Part shown: piece by piece, positions 61,116 to 64,000 of the stretch
Layout of the letters: the number at the start of each line of letters is the position of its first letter
Numbering within the stretch: the stretch's first letter is position 1
NCBI RefSeq assembly: GCF_920984665.1
Contig: NZ_CAKLBP010000003.1
Span: 62,001-126,000, forward strand
Direction of reading: 5' to 3'
Source: Pedobacter sp. Leaf170
GTDB taxonomy: Bacteria; Bacteroidota; Bacteroidia; Sphingobacteriales; Sphingobacteriaceae
DNA length: 64,000 nucleotides
Notes under the pieces: model-generated
Database searches by the model: none
What the model saw: the letters and a program-made list of their open reading frames with translations, nothing else
Told to the model about the DNA's origin: nothing
Made by a program: the position numbers and the translations under genes

Positions 61116-62525
61116 CTATAATTTATCAGGCATAATTTTACCAGGATTTAGAATTCCATTCGGGTCGAATACCTGTTTAATACCACGCATCAGGTTTAAA
61201 TGAATTTCTGAGTATTTAATTGGCATAAACTCTTTCTGAACCAGGCCAATTCCATGCTCACCCGATAAAGTTCCGCCCAAAGCGGTGGTAAGCTCAAAAA
61301 TTTCGGCAATACCAAATTTAAGTTTGTTCTTCCAGTCTTCATCGCTCATTCCGGCTTTAATAATGTTTACGTGCAAATTTCCATCACCAGCATGCCCGTA
61401 ACAAACACTTTCAAAACCATATTTAGCGCCAATTTCTTTGATACCATTTACCAATTTTGGCAAAGCTGCACGAGGCACAACGGTATCTTCTTCTTTGTAA
61501 ACAGAGTTAGATTTTACCGATTCGGCCATTGTGCGGCGCATTCTCCAAAGCTCTTCTTTTTGCGTAGCTGTATCGGCAAACAAAACATCAGTACAATTAT
61601 GTTCTTCTAAAACTATATTCGTTTTTTCACAATTTTTAAATATATCGTCCAAATCATCACCATCAAATTCAATCATCAGCAAGGCAGCAACATTATCTTT
61701 TAAATCGAATTTTATATCATCAAATTTAATAACCCACTCCACTCCTTTTCGCTCCATAAACTCCAGCGCTGATGGTGTAACACCTGCTCTAAAAATTGCG
61801 GAAACCGCAGCACATGCATCTTCGTTTGTAGCGAAAGAACCCATCATCAACACAGATTGTGATGGTTTGGGCAAAAGTTTGGTCACGATTTTTGTTACTA
61901 CACCTAATGTCCCTTCAGAACCTATCATTAACTGCGTTAAATTATAGCCTGATGCATATTTTAGCGTGTTTGCACCGGTCCAAATGATATCGCCATTAGG
62001 CAAAACCACTTCTAGGTTCAAAATATATTCGCGGATTGTACCATACTTTACCACTCTCGGGCCACCAGAACCATGTGCAACGTTGCCCCCAATAAAACAA
62101 GAACCTTTACTACTCGGATCTACCGGATAGAGCAAACCTTTTTCTGCAACAGCGTTTATAAATTCTTCGGTAATTACACCTGGCTCAACCGTTGCCTGCA
62201 AATTTTCGGTATCAATATCTAAAATGGCTTTAAATTTTTCCATTGATAAAGAAACACCACCATAAATTGGTAAGGCAGCACCGCTTAAACCTGTACCACC
62301 ACCGCGTGGCGTTACCGGAATATGGTGTTGGTTACAAATCTTAAGTAATTTCGAAATATCTTCTGCAGATGTTGGTTTTACAACAACCTCTGGCTGGTAA
62401 CGCAAATCTTCTGTTTCATCGTGACTGTAATTATCTAAACTTTCCACATCCGTAAAAACCTTTTCAGTGCCGATAGCGGCCTTAATTTCTTCTAAAATTT
62501 CGGAATTAATTTTTGTAAAATTCAT
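61116..62525 (-). CDS. FAD-linked oxidase, GlcD/lactate dehydrogenase-like
   Basis: 469 aa. PCMH-type FAD domain (VVKPTSAEDISKLLKICNQHHIPVTPRGGGTGLSGAALPIYGGVSLSM, about 50-100; FIGGNVAHGSGGPRVVKYGTIREY) and a C-terminal oxidase domain with HAGDGNLHVNIIK and TLSGEHGIGLVQK. It probably oxidises a 2-hydroxy acid such as glycolate or D-lactate. It has no iron-sulphur domain of its own, and no GlcE or GlcF partner is adjacent. It starts 2 bp after folB. Confidence 0.88.
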   Translation of the reverse strand: MNFTKINSEILEEIKAAIGTEKVFTDVESLDNYSHDETEDLRYQPEVVVKPTSAEDISKLLKICNQHHIPVTPRGGGTGLSGAALPIYGGVSLSMEKFKAILDIDTENLQATVEPGVITEEFINAVAEKGLLYPVDPSSKGSCFIGGNVAHGSGGPRVVKYGTIREYILNLEVVLPNGDIIWTGANTLKYASGYNLTQLMIGSEGTLGVVTKIVTKLLPKPSQSVLMMGSFATNEDACAAVSAIFRAGVTPSALEFMERKGVEWVIKFDDIKFDLKDNVAALLMIEFDGDDLDDIFKNCEKTNIVLEEHNCTDVLFADTATQKEELWRMRRTMAESVKSNSVYKEEDTVVPRAALPKLVNGIKEIGAKYGFESVCYGHAGDGNLHVNIIKAGMSDEDWKNKLKFGIAEIFELTTALGGTLSGEHGIGLVQKEFMPIKYSEIHLNLMRGIKQVFDPNGILNPGKIMPDKL

Positions 62526-62527
62526 TT

Positions 62528-62896
62528 TTATTTGACTGAGGTATAAGATAATTTAACAAATGAATGCCCGATTTGCCCTGGCATTGGTGGATTTAACTTT
62601 TTAATGCTCACATTAACAGTTTCAACAAAGGGGTAAAGCTTAATTACTTTTGAAATAATGTTGTTTAAAACGGTTTCTAAAAGTTTTTGAGTTTTCTTCA
62701 TTTCCTCGAGAATGATGGCATTTAAATCTTCGTAATTTACGGTTTGATTTAACTCATCATCAAAGCCCAACGGTAAAAATTCAGTTTCCAAATCGACAAC
62801 AAAGTGATTGCCAATAAGTTGCTCTTCAGGATAAAAACCATGAAGTGCAAAACATTTTACATCTTTTAAGGCTACAGTTTGTTTAAAGTGATTCAT
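62528..62896 (-). CDS. folB: Dihydroneopterin aldolase
   Basis: 122 aa. Cleaves dihydroneopterin to 6-hydroxymethyl-dihydropterin in folate synthesis. Motifs: VKCFALHGFYPEEQLIGNHFVVDLETE, TVNYEDLNAIILEEM, LETVLNNIISKVI and VSIKKLNPPMPGQIGHSFVKL. It is the first gene of a folB-oxidase transcript; the pairing has no obvious functional logic. Confidence 0.92.
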   Translation of the reverse strand: MNHFKQTVALKDVKCFALHGFYPEEQLIGNHFVVDLETEFLPLGFDDELNQTVNYEDLNAIILEEMKKTQKLLETVLNNIISKVIKLYPFVETVNVSIKKLNPPMPGQIGHSFVKLSYTSVK

Positions 62897-62913
62897 TGAA
62901 GTTTTGTATGGCT

Positions 62914-62921
62914 CAAAAATA
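62914..62921 (-). promoter_or_regulatory. -7 box of folB
   Basis: On the minus strand TATTTTTG, an exact match, 17 bp before the ATG at 62896. Confidence 0.55.
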
Positions 62922-62961
62922 ATTTTTATTCGCGAATATAATGCCCATTGCCGTAAATTGT

Positions 62962-62969
62962 TACCTTTG
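62962..62969 (+). promoter_or_regulatory. -7 box of the acyl-CoA dehydrogenase gene
   Basis: TACCTTTG, an exact match, 38 bp before the ATG at 63008. Confidence 0.6.
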
Positions 62970-63007
62970 AAATGAACGCTTAAACCATAACCAAATTAGA
63001 ATAAGCA

Positions 63008-64000
63008 ATGAGCAAATCAGTGAAAAAAGACTTATACGAGGCCCCAGACTATTATTTGTTAGATGAATTGCTAACAGATGAGCATAAATTAATTCGTGCT
63101 ACAGCAAGGGAATGGGTTAAAAAGGAAGTTACTCCAATTATTGAAGATTATGCGCAAAAAGCAGAATTTCCTAAACATTTAATTAAAGGATTGGCAGATA
63201 TTGGAGCATTTGGCCCGACAATTCCGGTAGAATATGGTGGTGCTGGTTTAGATTATACTGCTTATGGCATTTTAATGCAGGAAATAGAAAGAGGCGATTC
63301 AGGAATTCGTTCAACAGCATCAGTACAAGGTTCCTTAGTTATGTATCCAATTTATGCATACGGTAGCGAGGAACAGCGTAAAAAATATTTACCAAAATTA
63401 GCGAGCGGAGAAATGATGGGCTGTTTTGGCTTAACTGAGCCAGATCATGGTTCTAATCCAGGTGGAATGGTGACTAATATAAAAGATGCAGGCTCACATT
63501 ACATCTTAAATGGTGCTAAAATGTGGATTAGTAATGCGCCATTTGCAGATATCGCCGTAGTATGGGCCAAAGATGAAGCCGGTAAAATACGTGGTATGGT
63601 AGTAGAACGCGGCATGCAAGGTTTTTCTACTCCAGAAACGCATAATAAATGGAGCTTAAGGGCATCAGCAACTGGAGAATTGGTTTTTGATAATGTTCAA
63701 ATCCCGAAAGAAAACGTTTTTCCAGAAATTAGTGGATTAAAAGGACCTTTAGGCTGCTTAAACCAAGCTCGTTATGGTATTGCCTGGGGTGCATTAGGTG
63801 CTGCAATGGATTGTTATGATACTGCACTTCGTTATTCAAAAGAGCGAATTCAATTTGGCAAACCAATTGGCGGTTTTCAATTGCAACAAAAAAAATTAGC
63901 AGAAATGGTTACCGAAATTACTAAAGGTCAGCTCCTGGTTTGGCGCTTGGGTGTTTTAAAAAGCGAAAACCGTGCAACTGCTGAGCAAATATCAATGGCA
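63008..64000 (+). CDS. Acyl-CoA dehydrogenase, glutaryl-CoA dehydrogenase-like (3' end beyond window)
   Basis: 331 codons are visible and the gene runs off the right edge. An N-terminal helical domain comes first (LLTDEHKLIRATAREWVKKEVTPIIEDYAQKAEFPK). A middle beta-domain follows, with CFGLTEPDHGSNPGGMVTNIK and the WISNAPFADIAVVWAKDE flavin region, then the start of the C-terminal helical domain (ARYGIAWGALGAAMDCYDTALRYSKERIQFGKPIGGFQLQQKKLAEM). RQF-type ERIQFGKPI and the TEPDHGSNP motif favour glutaryl-CoA dehydrogenase. The catalytic base region lies beyond the window. Electrons would go to EtfAB, encoded at 41528. Confidence 0.88.
   Translation, partial: MSKSVKKDLYEAPDYYLLDELLTDEHKLIRATAREWVKKEVTPIIEDYAQKAEFPKHLIKGLADIGAFGPTIPVEYGGAGLDYTAYGILMQEIERGDSGIRSTASVQGSLVMYPIYAYGSEEQRKKYLPKLASGEMMGCFGLTEPDHGSNPGGMVTNIKDAGSHYILNGAKMWISNAPFADIAVVWAKDEAGKIRGMVVERGMQGFSTPETHNKWSLRASATGELVFDNVQIPKENVFPEISGLKGPLGCLNQARYGIAWGALGAAMDCYDTALRYSKERIQFGKPIGGFQLQQKKLAEMVTEITKGQLLVWRLGVLKSENRATAEQISMA

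Overview
The window is chromosomal DNA from a Bacteroidota bacterium, most likely Sphingobacteriaceae (Pedobacter or a close relative). The grounds are AT-rich sequence, start codons without Shine-Dalgarno sites, many promoters of the Bacteroidota type (-7 box TAnnTTTG), a SusC-style carboxypeptidase-regulatory/TonB receptor, a TPR-PD40-OmpA protein and several Bacteroidota-restricted families. No rRNA, tRNA, CRISPR array, prophage or intact insertion sequence was found. Almost everything is housekeeping; the unusual material lies in the spacers.

Layout. 1-9 kb: cell-envelope genes (partial lptD-like gene, two tandem amidases, an MCE/MlaD protein), then a leftward block of ribonuclease Z, STAS protein, purC, a small unknown and phoH. 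9-20 kb: SAM hydrolase family gene, two small unknowns, serC-serA, a TonB receptor, rpe, pnp and rpsO in the classic rpsO-pnp order. 20-30 kb: thioesterase, MATE pump, lepA, folD, a VapBC-like toxin-antitoxin pair, Rieske protein, queE and an OmpA-family protein. 30-40 kb: kdsA and recQ leftward, kdsD and a mannose-1-phosphate guanylyltransferase rightward, rlmB, dnaB. 40-50 kb: chrA, TPR protein, etfB-etfA, DUF151 nuclease, nucleoside transporter, DUF3667 membrane protein, citrate synthase, a lipoprotein and two paralogous small barrels. 50-64 kb: miaA joined to an unusual GNAT/Mom-like gene, a membrane-anchored metallo-beta-lactamase-fold protein, a LacI regulator, a degenerate DEAD-box protein, an S66 peptidase, a large conserved unknown, Hsp20, a thioesterase, folB with a GlcD-like oxidase, and the start of an acyl-CoA dehydrogenase.

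How genes work together. kdsD and kdsA supply Kdo for the lipopolysaccharide that LptD assembles. etfAB would accept electrons from acyl-CoA dehydrogenases such as the one at the right edge. serC-serA make serine. folD and folB belong to folate metabolism. queE and miaA serve tRNA modification.

Most notable signals. (1) Several spacers are built from short words repeated in strict 7- or 8-base phase, each spacer with its own word and some with an inverted second block, giving long hairpins (25293-25372, 32252-32355, 9892-10054, with smaller cases elsewhere). (2) A promoter-to-terminator unit with no ORF at 56748-56965 looks like an unannotated structured RNA. (3) At least two genes (dnaB and the unknown at 58283-59599) have a -7 box only four bases before the ATG, implying leaderless mRNAs. 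(4) The gene directly before miaA appears to be a Vsr-nuclease/GNAT composite with a decayed nuclease half. (5) Several families of palindromic intergenic repeats are scattered through the window.
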